Notes under the pieces: model-generated | What the model was told of the DNA's origin: nothing | Databases searched by the model: none | Seen by the model: only the letters and a program-made list of their open reading frames with translations | Part shown: piece by piece, positions 1 to 5,641 of the stretch | Layout: each line of letters starts with the position of its first letter | Numbering within the stretch: position 1 is the first letter of the stretch | Translations under genes and position numbers: made by a program | DNA from: Deltaproteobacteria bacterium | GTDB lineage: Bacteria > Myxococcota_A > Polyangia > Haliangiales > Haliangiaceae | Reading direction: 5' to 3' | NCBI GenBank assembly: GCA_013813945.1 | Contig: JACCQV010000274.1 | Span: 1-7,951 of the forward strand | DNA: 7,951 nucleotides

Positions 1-89
1 AGCACGAGGCCGAAGATCCCGGCTCCGGCACCGCCCAGTAGCAGCAGCAGTCCGATCACGAGCGTGCGCTTGCGATGGGCGTCGTTCAC
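1..89 (-). CDS. Partial gene start: N-terminal membrane-anchored protein, possibly CcmE-like
   Basis: On the minus strand an open frame begins at a GTG (87-89) and runs off the left edge with no stop, giving about 29 residues. It starts MNDAHRKRTL, a short basic segment, followed by an uninterrupted Leu/Gly/Ala-rich hydrophobic stretch to the edge. This is the pattern of a signal anchor with cytoplasmic N-terminus. A short polar start with Arg/Lys, then one helix, is also how the haem chaperone CcmE begins, but 29 residues cannot establish family membership. No clear Shine-Dalgarno sequence precedes the GTG. The gene is divergent from the next one, with about 69 bp between starts. That a gene is here is inferred from the open frame, the coherent anchor-like N-terminus and the gap left by neighbours. 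Confidence 0.5.
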   Translation of the reverse strand, partial: MNDAHRKRTLVIGLLLLLGGAGAGIFGLV

Positions 90-158
90 AGCGGGCTCAG
101 TTAGCCACAAATGTCGGGGCCGCGCACGTCGTACTATCAAGTGCTAGGCTGCGCCGTC

Positions 159-734
159 ATGGCCGGCTCGCGCGTGCCCATCGTCGTCGGGATTCTCGCG
201 ATCGGCGGGGGAATCACCTGGCTCGCGCTGCGCGATCAGGGATCGAACGCTGCGCCGCCCGCCTCGGGCTCTGCCGGTGGGTCGAGCGCGCAATCCGGAT
301 CAGGGAAGGGCGCGATCTCCGCACCTGAGGGCCCGACGCTCGGCTCCGGCGCCACGCCGAACGCCTTCGATACGCCACGACCGGGGCTGCCGGACGCTGG
401 ACCCATCGATGCGCCCTCCCATCGCGACGTGTTCGCAGCGCAGCCTCGCGATCCCGCGTGGGCGACGCGCACCGAGGACGAGCTCGAGCTTCGGTTCCGC
501 AAGCTGAAGCTGACCGCCGTGAAGGGCGTCGAGTGCCACGCCGATCAGTGCGAGCTCACGCTCTCCGGCCCGGTCGAGACCGTCTCGACCACGATCGCGA
601 AGCTCGAGACTCCCGCGGGACTCTCGGCGGTCGCCTCGTCGATCGTGCTCGGAGGACCCGAGCGCACCGGCGACCAGATGACGATGCGCGTCTATGCGGT
701 GTTCGAACGAGCACCCGAACCGCCCGCGCCGTGA
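159..734 (+). CDS. Single-pass membrane-anchored protein with extracytoplasmic Cys-pair domain, unknown function
   Basis: This encodes 191 residues from ATG 159. I chose it over the in-frame ATG at 111 because the protein then begins MAGSRVPIVV, directly at a helix of about 18 residues (6-24), a typical uncleaved anchor. From 111 it would have 16 extra residues without obvious structure. Neither start has a good ribosome site. After the helix comes a low-complexity Ala/Gly/Ser/Pro linker (about 28-80). A compact C-terminal domain follows, with a DPAWATRTEDELELRF segment and the motif VECHADQCEL, whose two cysteines five residues apart could form a disulfide outside the cytoplasm. I recognise no named family, though membrane-anchored proteins with a linker and a C-terminal C-x4-C segment are common in Myxococcota. 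It converges on the sigma factor gene with a 3-bp gap. It shows no anti-sigma-like cytoplasmic domain, with only about five residues before the helix. Confidence 0.75.
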   Translation: MAGSRVPIVVGILAIGGGITWLALRDQGSNAAPPASGSAGGSSAQSGSGKGAISAPEGPTLGSGATPNAFDTPRPGLPDAGPIDAPSHRDVFAAQPRDPAWATRTEDELELRFRKLKLTAVKGVECHADQCELTLSGPVETVSTTIAKLETPAGLSAVASSIVLGGPERTGDQMTMRVYAVFERAPEPPAP

Positions 735-737
735 GCG

Positions 738-1397
738 CTAGGCCGCGGCGGCGGCGAGGTCGGCGATCGGGCTGTCGCCGGCGAGACCCTGGAGGCAGCG
801 CACGAGGTGCGCGCGGATCTTGTGCTTCTTCGAGTAGACCGTCTTCAGGCTGATCTGCATCTCGGCCGCGATCTCGTCGGCCTCCATGCCCTTCTGATAG
901 TAGAGCTCGACGAACATCCGGTCCTTCTCGGTGAAGTCGGAGAGCAGATCGTTGAGGTGGCCCCAGCGCTCCTTCTCGATCAACAGATCGAGCGGAGTGC
1001 GGTCGGCTTCTTCGTGCGGATCGAGATTTCCGTCGACCTTGTCGAGGAGAGGACGCCGACCGGCGCTGCGAAGGAAGTCGTAGGCGGCGTTGACCGAGAT
1101 CATTCCGATCCACGAGCCGAGCTTGGTGCCACGTGCCGGGTTGTAGATGCGGAGCTTGTGCATGTCCTCGCGGACGAGCTGCATCATGACGTCGGCGTAG
1201 ATCTCATCGAGATCCGCGCTGCCCAGGCTCGGCGAGTACTTCAGCGTCACCTTGGTGATGCAGCGATAGATCAGAGGACGGAACCGGCGGACCAGCTCGG
1301 CCCAGCCACGCGCATCGCTTCGGAGAACACACCGCAACAGCTGGTGGTCGGTCCAGTCGGCAGCATTCTTGGGCGCGCGAGTAGCGAGTAGAGCCAT
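738..1397 (-). CDS. RNA polymerase sigma factor, sigma-70 family, ECF-like
   Basis: This protein of 219 residues has the two-domain layout of an ECF sigma factor. Region 2 lies at about residues 15-112. It includes the helix WAELVRRFRPLIYRCITK, an acidic DLDEIYADVMMQL segment, and GTKLGSWIGMISVNAAYDFL in the place of the -10-recognition part. An acidic linker follows (about 118-145). Region 4 (about 147-202) has EKDRMFVELYY, then a helix-turn-helix EIAAEMQISLKTVYSKKHKIR that would bind the -35 element. The tail ends in an Ala-rich run. The start is placed at ATG 1397 because GGAGGGGG lies at 1404-1411, about nine bases upstream; an in-frame ATG at 1403 sits too close to it. The frame is open further upstream to 1586, but that segment does not look like protein of this family. 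No anti-sigma gene is adjacent, so its control is not evident here. The target promoters are unknown. Confidence 0.9.
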   Translation of the reverse strand: MALLATRAPKNAADWTDHQLLRCVLRSDARGWAELVRRFRPLIYRCITKVTLKYSPSLGSADLDEIYADVMMQLVREDMHKLRIYNPARGTKLGSWIGMISVNAAYDFLRSAGRRPLLDKVDGNLDPHEEADRTPLDLLIEKERWGHLNDLLSDFTEKDRMFVELYYQKGMEADEIAAEMQISLKTVYSKKHKIRAHLVRCLQGLAGDSPIADLAAAAA

Positions 1398-1403
1398 GTG
1401 CAT

Positions 1404-1411
1404 CCCCCTCC
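1404..1411 (-). promoter_or_regulatory. Strong Shine-Dalgarno site for the sigma factor gene
   Basis: On the minus strand this reads GGAGGGGG. The GGAGG core is about nine bases before ATG 1397 and only three before ATG 1403, so it favours 1397. It is the best ribosome site in the window. Confidence 0.7.
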
Positions 1412-1486
1412 GGGACGAATCGTTAGAGCAACCTCGGTGCCGACCCATAAGCGGTTGAATTCGTTGCGTGGTTGCAGATATCCACA

Positions 1487-1499
1487 GGTGCCCGGCACC
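1487..1499. repeat. 13-bp perfect palindrome, candidate operator
   Basis: GGTGCC-C-GGCACC is a perfect inverted repeat of 6-bp arms around one central base, in the AT-richer part of the divergent region. No T-run follows, so it does not look like a terminator. Its place between two divergent genes fits a binding site for a dimeric regulator, but a GC-rich genome yields some such palindromes by chance. Confidence 0.4.
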
Positions 1500-1567
1500 A
1501 ATTCTTGGTGAAAATAACCAGGCGGGGGGAAGGACGGTTTCGCGCGGGTCGTAGGAAACACTCCCGG

Positions 1568-1590
1568 CGCGATGTAGGTAGTGCATCGCG
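1568..1590. repeat. Inverted repeat (hairpin) just before the E2-like gene
   Basis: Arms CGCGATG (1568-1574) and CATCGCG (1584-1590) are perfect complements. Inside them T1575-G1583 can wobble and A1576-T1582 can pair, giving up to nine stem pairs with a GGTAG loop. It ends 13 bases before ATG 1604, where a ribosome site would be expected and none is obvious. It could be an operator or an mRNA hairpin affecting translation. Confidence 0.5.
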
Positions 1591-1603
1591 TTACCGTCGC
1601 CGG

Positions 1604-2389
1604 ATGTTCGGACCTCATGACGGCGTTCGCGTTCGCGTACATCCGTATCGCCGGATGATGTCGTTCCTCATCCGCGGACGTAATGAAGCGGCCGTGTACT
1701 TCGAGCAGCGCCTCGATCTCTCGCGGACGTTGCCCTGGCTCGCCGCGTGGAATCAGCGCGGCGGCCCCAAGGCAACGCTGTTCCACCTCGTCCTCTATGG
1801 ACTCGCGAGCGTGCTGCACGACCGCGAGCGGCTCAATCGGTTCACGGTCGGTCGCAGGACGTATCAGCGCAAGCACGTGCAGCTCTCGTTCGCAGCGAAG
1901 AAGGCAATGTCGGACGACGCGCCACTCGCGACCGTGAAGAAGCAGTTCGCGCGGGAGGAGACGTTCGCCCAGGTCGTCGAGCGCACCAGCGGCGAGGTCA
2001 CCGGTGCGCGCGCAGACGCGCCGAGCGCGATGGACCGCGAGCTCTCGATCCTGCTCAAGCTCCCCGGCTTCTTGCTCGCGTTCCTGATCGGCGTGCTCCG
2101 GCGCGCCTACGCGTGGGGCCTCGCACCGCGGTCCTTGATCGACACCGACCCGCTCTACACGAGCGCGTTCCTCGCGAACCTCGGGAGCATCCAGATCGAC
2201 GCTGCGTATCACCACCTCTACGAGCACGGGAACTGCCCGCTGTTCGTCACGATCGGTCAGATCACCGACTCGCACGTGACGATCCGCTACACGTTCGACG
2301 AACGCGTCGAGGATGGCCTGTACTGCGCGAAGGCCTTGCAGCTACTCCAGCAGCGCGTCGAGGATCCGGCGAGCCGCATCACGGACTGA
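1604..2389 (+). CDS. 2-oxoacid dehydrogenase E2-like acyltransferase domain protein, catalytic His replaced
   Basis: This protein of 261 residues resembles the catalytic domain of dihydrolipoyl acyltransferases (E2) and chloramphenicol acetyltransferase. Signs are FLIRGRNEAAVYFEQRLDL near the N-terminus (21-39), TSAFLANLGSIQID (186-199) in the place of the E2 'TISNLG' strand, an LFVTIGQI strand (213-220), and FDERVEDG (231-238) in the place of the E2 active-site motif HRxxDG. Here the His position is Glu233, while Asp237 and Gly238 are kept. It has no lipoyl or E3-binding domain, so it is not a normal complex subunit. A hydrophobic stretch at about 148-172 suggests membrane association or a buried helix. 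ATG 1604 is preferred to the further open frame (ATG 1472) because the N-terminal HDG...PYRRMMSFL segment reads as part of the protein; the ATGs at 1655/1658 are alternatives. Substrate is unknown. It converges on glpK with an 11-bp gap. Confidence 0.75.
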   Translation: MFGPHDGVRVRVHPYRRMMSFLIRGRNEAAVYFEQRLDLSRTLPWLAAWNQRGGPKATLFHLVLYGLASVLHDRERLNRFTVGRRTYQRKHVQLSFAAKKAMSDDAPLATVKKQFAREETFAQVVERTSGEVTGARADAPSAMDRELSILLKLPGFLLAFLIGVLRRAYAWGLAPRSLIDTDPLYTSAFLANLGSIQIDAAYHHLYEHGNCPLFVTIGQITDSHVTIRYTFDERVEDGLYCAKALQLLQQRVEDPASRITD

Positions 2390-2400
2390 CGCGAACCGCT

Positions 2401-3873
2401 TCACGCCTTCGCGACCGCGACATCCCAGCGAGCCAGGTGCTCGTTGACCTTGGCTCGATCCGTCGTCGGCTTGAACCGGCGCTGCTCGCGCCAGGTCTTG
2501 CGCACGGCATCTTGATCCTTCCACACGCCGGTGCCCAGACCCGCGAGGAACGCAGCTCCCAGTGCCGTGGTCTCGACGACCTCGGGCCGCGAGATCTCGA
2601 CGCCGAGCACGTCGCACTGGAACTGCATCAGCAGGTCGTTCGACGACGCGCCGCCATCGACCTTGAGCGTGGTGAGCGGCCGACCGGCGTCGCGCTCCAT
2701 GGCGCGCAGGATGTCGACGTTCTGGAGCGCGATACCCTCGAGCGTGGCGCGGGCGATGTGCGCTCGCGTCGTGCCGCGGGTGAGACCGGTGATCGAAGCG
2801 CGTGCTTCAGGACGCCAGTGGGGTGCGCCGAGCCCGGCGAATGCAGGTACGACGATCACGCCGCCTGAGTCCGGAACGTTGCTCGCGAGCGCTTCGATCT
2901 CCTTCGCCGAGGCGAAGAAGTTGAGGCCGTCGCGGAGCCACTGCACGGCCGCCCCGGCGATGAACGCCGACCCCTCGAGTGCGTAGCGCAGCTCGCCGGT
3001 CCCGAGCTTCCAGGCGACGGTGGTCAGCAAGCCGGACTTCGATGCGACCGGTTTGTCGCCGGTGTTCATCAGGATGAACGCGCCCGTGCCGTACGTGCAC
3101 TTGGCGTCGCCCGGTGTGAAGCACGCCTGGCCGAACAGCGCGGACTGCTGATCGCCGGCGAGGCCCGCGATCGGGATGCCGTCGGGGAGGCCGGCGATGC
3201 CCTTCGTGGTGCCGACGATGCCGGATGACGCGACGACCTCGGGGAGGATTGCGCGTGGCACGCCGATCACCTCGAGCAGCTCGTCACTCCACGCGAGCTG
3301 ATGGATGTCGAACAGCAGCGTGCGCGACGCGTTCGTGACGTCGGTCGCGTGGACCGCGCGCCCGGTCAGGCGTGACAGCAAGTAACAATCGATCGTGCCG
3401 AACGCGATGTCGCCGGCGCGCGCGCGCGCAGCCAGACCGTGGACGTGGTCGAGCATCCACCGCACCTTGGTGCCCGAGAAGTACGGGTCGATCGTCAGGC
3501 CCGTGAGCTCCTTGACCCGAGCTTCCTTGCCGTTCGCCTTGAGCTCGCCGCAGCGATCCGCAGTCCGGCGGTCCTGCCAGACGATCGCGTTGTGGACGGC
3601 CTTGCCGGTCGCGCGATCCCACAGCACCGAGGTCTCGCGCTGGTTCGTGATGCCGATCGCCGCGATCGATCCAGGATCGATGTTCGCGAGTGCGGCCTGC
3701 AGCGCGAACATCACGGACGTCCAGATGTCCTCGGGGTCGTGCTCGACCCAGCCCGGCTGCGGATAGATCTGGCGGTACTCCTGGTAGCCTCGGCCGCGCA
3801 GCTGGAGCTGCTCGTCGAGGACGAGCACGGTGGAGCCGGTGGTTCCCTGGTCGATCGCGATCACGTGGCGCAT
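2401..3873 (-). CDS. glpK: Glycerol kinase
   Basis: This FGGY-family sugar kinase of 490 residues (E. coli GlpK is about 500) transfers phosphate from ATP to glycerol to give sn-glycerol-3-phosphate in the cytoplasm. Motifs in order are DQGTTGS (8-14) for phosphate binding, NQRE (77-80) and the VWQDRRT region (98-104) for glycerol binding, DPYFSGTK (129-136), the AGDQQSALFGQ segment (239-249) with catalytic Asp241, YGTGAF (261-266), PHW (351-353) and the KVDGGASSNDLLMQ segment (404-417) near the nucleotide site. ATG 3873 has GGAG at 3881-3884, seven bases of spacing after GGAGAAG is counted from GGAG. The start lies inside the end of the upstream lipase gene (13-bp overlap), so translation is probably coupled. 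The loop that binds fructose-1,6-bisphosphate in E. coli (GGKGG) reads IAGLP here, the C-terminal IIA-Glc docking segment is not recognisable, and no HPr-type phosphorylated His is seen. No glpF or glpD lies in the window. Confidence 0.97.
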   Translation of the reverse strand: MRHVIAIDQGTTGSTVLVLDEQLQLRGRGYQEYRQIYPQPGWVEHDPEDIWTSVMFALQAALANIDPGSIAAIGITNQRETSVLWDRATGKAVHNAIVWQDRRTADRCGELKANGKEARVKELTGLTIDPYFSGTKVRWMLDHVHGLAARARAGDIAFGTIDCYLLSRLTGRAVHATDVTNASRTLLFDIHQLAWSDELLEVIGVPRAILPEVVASSGIVGTTKGIAGLPDGIPIAGLAGDQQSALFGQACFTPGDAKCTYGTGAFILMNTGDKPVASKSGLLTTVAWKLGTGELRYALEGSAFIAGAAVQWLRDGLNFFASAKEIEALASNVPDSGGVIVVPAFAGLGAPHWRPEARASITGLTRGTTRAHIARATLEGIALQNVDILRAMERDAGRPLTTLKVDGGASSNDLLMQFQCDVLGVEISRPEVVETTALGAAFLAGLGTGVWKDQDAVRKTWREQRRFKPTTDRAKVNEHLARWDVAVAKA

Positions 3874-4646
3874 GGGGCTTCTCCGTACGAGTGAAGGAAC
3901 TGCCTGACCTCGGCGGCGACGATGTCACGCTCGACGTCGACGGCGATCAAGTGATAGCTGCGAGGCAAGATCCGGATGCGCACGGCACGGGTCCGTTCGG
4001 CGATCCGCTGCGCGCACGCGACCGGAGCCGTGTGGTCCTGCGTTGCATGGAGCACGAGCACCGGCTGCGTGACATCCGGCAGCGCGTCATCCGTGATCTT
4101 CATGAACGTCATGAGCTGGCCGAGCGCGCGCATCGGAACCGCCTGGTAGCAAGGGTTCTCCGCCTTGGCGCGCGGATCGCGGATATCGGAGCCGCCGATC
4201 TTGGGCACCGTGCGCACGCGACGGAGCCAGCCCTCCGGCCGGGTCCAGTGCGCGACCTTGGCCGACAGGCCCTCGAGCCAGAGTGGTGCTGCAAGGCTCG
4301 CGACACACGCGATGTCCTTGCGGTGGCTCGCCAGGTGGAGCGCGAGCAGCCCTCCGAGTGACTGCCCGACCACGGCGACGCGGGGGCAGCGCAGGCGCAA
4401 CGCATCGACGGCGCGCTCGACGGCCTCGGCCCAGTCCTCCCACCGCGTTGCGTCGAGGTCGGCGACCCGGGTGCCGTGGCCGGGGAGCCGCGGGGCGCGA
4501 ACGGTGAAGCCAGCATCCGCGAGGCGCTCGCCGAGGTACCGGATCTCGTACGGTGTGCCCGTGAAGCCGTGCACGAGCACCACGCCGACATCGTCGTCTC
4601 CGACGAGGTCGAAGGGGTCGGCTCTTCTCGGGCTCCACCCCGCCAC
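3861..4646 (-). CDS. Alpha/beta hydrolase, monoacylglycerol lipase / carboxylesterase type
   Basis: This protein of 261 residues has the layout of the Est30/bacterial monoglyceride lipase group (about 250 residues). It shows HGFTGTP (26-32) for the oxyanion hole, APRLPGHGT (51-59), TRWEDW (67-72), the nucleophile elbow GQSLGG (94-99) with Ser96, then HATQDHTAP (200-208) with Asp204, and SYHLIAVD (230-237) with His232, a complete catalytic triad. No signal peptide or membrane helix is present, so it is probably cytoplasmic. The likely reaction is hydrolysis of monoacylglycerols or short esters. The cap (about 120-190) that sets specificity cannot be read from sequence. The start is GTG 4646; a stop lies a few codons upstream in frame and no earlier start is available. 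No clear ribosome site precedes it. It is the first gene of a pair with glpK, so glycerol release followed by phosphorylation is an attractive role, inferred from context. A simple carboxylesterase is the alternative. Confidence 0.88.
   Translation of the reverse strand: MAGWSPRRADPFDLVGDDDVGVVLVHGFTGTPYEIRYLGERLADAGFTVRAPRLPGHGTRVADLDATRWEDWAEAVERAVDALRLRCPRVAVVGQSLGGLLALHLASHRKDIACVASLAAPLWLEGLSAKVAHWTRPEGWLRRVRTVPKIGGSDIRDPRAKAENPCYQAVPMRALGQLMTFMKITDDALPDVTQPVLVLHATQDHTAPVACAQRIAERTRAVRIRILPRSYHLIAVDVERDIVAAEVRQFLHSYGEAPCAT
3878..3884 (-). promoter_or_regulatory. Ribosome site for glpK inside the lipase reading frame
   Basis: The minus strand reads GGAGAAG, with GGAG seven bases before ATG 3873. 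It lies within the last codons of the upstream hydrolase, which fits translational coupling of the two genes. Confidence 0.6.
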
Positions 4647-4724
4647 GAGGCCGGCTTATCACACCGCCGCATACATTGACAGCGACGGTAGCGTGCGGTC
4701 AGATCGTCGCGACACGCCGTTCTC
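4647..4724. other. Divergent promoter region between lipase-glpK and the cyclase
   Basis: The 78 bp separate GTG 4646 (minus) from ATG 4725 (plus), so both transcription units should start here. On the plus strand there is a perfect TTGACA (see the promoter entry). On the minus strand a weaker CTGTCA, 16-bp spacer, GATAAG pair overlaps it. Its predicted start would fall almost at the GTG, implying a leaderless or very short-leader lipase mRNA. Confidence 0.55.
4676..4704 (+). promoter_or_regulatory. Candidate sigma-70 promoter of the diguanylate cyclase gene
   Basis: The -35 TTGACA (4676-4681) matches consensus fully. A 17-bp spacer leads to TCAGAT (4699-4704), a weak -10 that keeps the first T and the final AT. 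Transcription would begin near 4711, about 14 bases before ATG 4725. The exact -35 and spacing support it; the -10 is poor. Confidence 0.5.
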
Positions 4725-5606
4725 ATGAGTGAGTGGAAGACCCGCATCACCAAGGTCCAGGTCGTCAAACCGGCCAAGGAAGCTGGGGAGGCGTGCCTGG
4801 TCCTGATCTATCCGCCGGGTCCGGATATGGGAAAGCGGTTCCCGCTCGCGCGCAGTGAAGTCGTTCTCGGCCGCGGCGCCGATTGCGACATTCAGGTCGA
4901 TCGCGACTCTGTCTCGCGCCGTCACGCGCGCGTGTTTCGCACCAACGAGAACTGGTCCGTCGAGGATCTGCAGTCGACGAACGGCTCGTACGTCAACGAC
5001 GTGCCGGTGACCAAGAGCGTCCTTCGTGACGCCGACTTCGTGAAGATCGGTGCGGCGATCTTCAAGTTCCTCTCGGGCTCCGGCGTCGAGGCGAGCTATC
5101 ACGAAGAGATCTACAAGATGACGATCATCGACGCGCTGACGGGCGCGCACAACAAGCGCTACTTCCTCGAGTTCCTCGAGCGGGAGATCGCTCGCTGCGC
5201 GCGGTATCGCCGGCCGCTGTCGTTGCTCATGTTCGACATCGATCACTTCAAGTCGATCAACGACAAGCACGGACACCTCACCGGCGACTACGTGCTGCGC
5301 GAGCTGTCCAAGCGCCTGCTCGGTCGCGTTCGCCGCGAGGAGCTGCTCGCACGCTACGGCGGTGAGGAATTCGCTGCCGTGCTTCCCGAGACCGACATCG
5401 CCGGTGCGCGAACGTTCGCCGAGCAGGTCCGCCGGCTGGTGTGCGATCAGCCGTTCGAGTACGAGGGCGATACCTTCGCAGTGACGGTGTCGGTCGGTGT
5501 CGCAACCGTCGAGGGCGAGGACGTCGACGTCAGCGCGATGATCAAGATCGCCGACGACAATCTTTACAAGGCGAAGCGCGAAGGCCGAAACAGGGTCATC
5601 GGCTGA
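4725..5606 (+). CDS. FHA-GGDEF diguanylate cyclase
   Basis: This 293-residue protein makes cyclic di-GMP from two GTP. Its FHA domain (about 24-116) has the phosphothreonine-binding pattern LGRG (48-51), SRRHA (64-68) and STNGSYVN (84-91). The GGDEF domain (about 130-293) has DALTGAHNKR (136-145), FDIDHFKSIND (170-180) with metal-binding Asp171, and the active-site loop RYGGEEF (210-216), a catalytically competent variant. The inhibitory-site motif, usually RxxD, reads RREE (203-206). There is no signal peptide or membrane segment, so it should be cytosolic. The N-terminus SEWKTRITKVQ carries Thr6 and Thr9 in basic surroundings. Bdellovibrio DgcB has the same domain order, and its FHA domain binds a phosphorylated N-terminal threonine. 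ATG 4725 is the only good start; no ribosome site is obvious. It probably shares a transcript with the SDR gene 35 bp downstream. Confidence 0.95.
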   Translation: MSEWKTRITKVQVVKPAKEAGEACLVLIYPPGPDMGKRFPLARSEVVLGRGADCDIQVDRDSVSRRHARVFRTNENWSVEDLQSTNGSYVNDVPVTKSVLRDADFVKIGAAIFKFLSGSGVEASYHEEIYKMTIIDALTGAHNKRYFLEFLEREIARCARYRRPLSLLMFDIDHFKSINDKHGHLTGDYVLRELSKRLLGRVRREELLARYGGEEFAAVLPETDIAGARTFAEQVRRLVCDQPFEYEGDTFAVTVSVGVATVEGEDVDVSAMIKIADDNLYKAKREGRNRVIG

Positions 5607-5641
5607 TGTAACCCGGCATCCTGCTCGCACGTCGAAGCAGC

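Larger units (their letters stand above)
1398..1603. other. Divergent intergenic region between sigma factor and E2-like gene
   Basis: These 206 bp must carry promoters for both flanking genes. It is more AT-rich around 1440-1520 than the surrounding coding DNA. I see no convincing -35/-10 pair in either direction. It contains two dyad symmetries, listed separately (1487-1499 and 1568-1590), and a GGTGCC half-site copy at 1436-1441, 51 bp from the same sequence in the first dyad. Frames open across it in both directions are low-quality extensions of the neighbouring genes. Confidence 0.6.

Noticed and set aside
132..137. TACTAT as a -10 element for the gene at 159
   Set aside because: No -35-like hexamer lies 16-18 bases upstream.
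111..158. Upstream ATG at 111 as the start of the membrane-anchored protein
   Set aside because: The extra 16 residues show no structure and have no ribosome site; starting at 159 puts the membrane helix at the N-terminus. The choice is not certain.
1478..1486. ATATCCACA, one mismatch from the DnaA box TTATCCACA
   Set aside because: It is a single site with no cluster, no dnaA/dnaN neighbours and no AT-rich unwinding element, so it does not indicate an origin.
1494..1508. GGCAC...TTGG as a sigma-54 -24/-12 promoter
   Set aside because: The invariant GG-N10-GC spacing is not met; the -12 dinucleotide is TG, and no enhancer-binding activator is present.
1271..2275. Long minus-strand open frame (334 codons) across the sigma start, the divergent region and the E2-like gene
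   Set aside because: It is antisense to the strongly supported E2-like protein, rich in Arg/Glu/Val as expected for the shadow of a GC-rich gene, and shows no domain.
1747..2868. Plus-strand open frame (373 codons) spanning the E2-like gene and the end of glpK
   Set aside because: It is an Arg/Ala-rich frame-shifted product crossing two unrelated, well-supported genes on opposite strands.
4659..5630. Minus-strand open frame (323 codons) antisense to the cyclase
   Set aside because: The plus strand encodes intact FHA and GGDEF domains here; the antisense product has only compositional bias.
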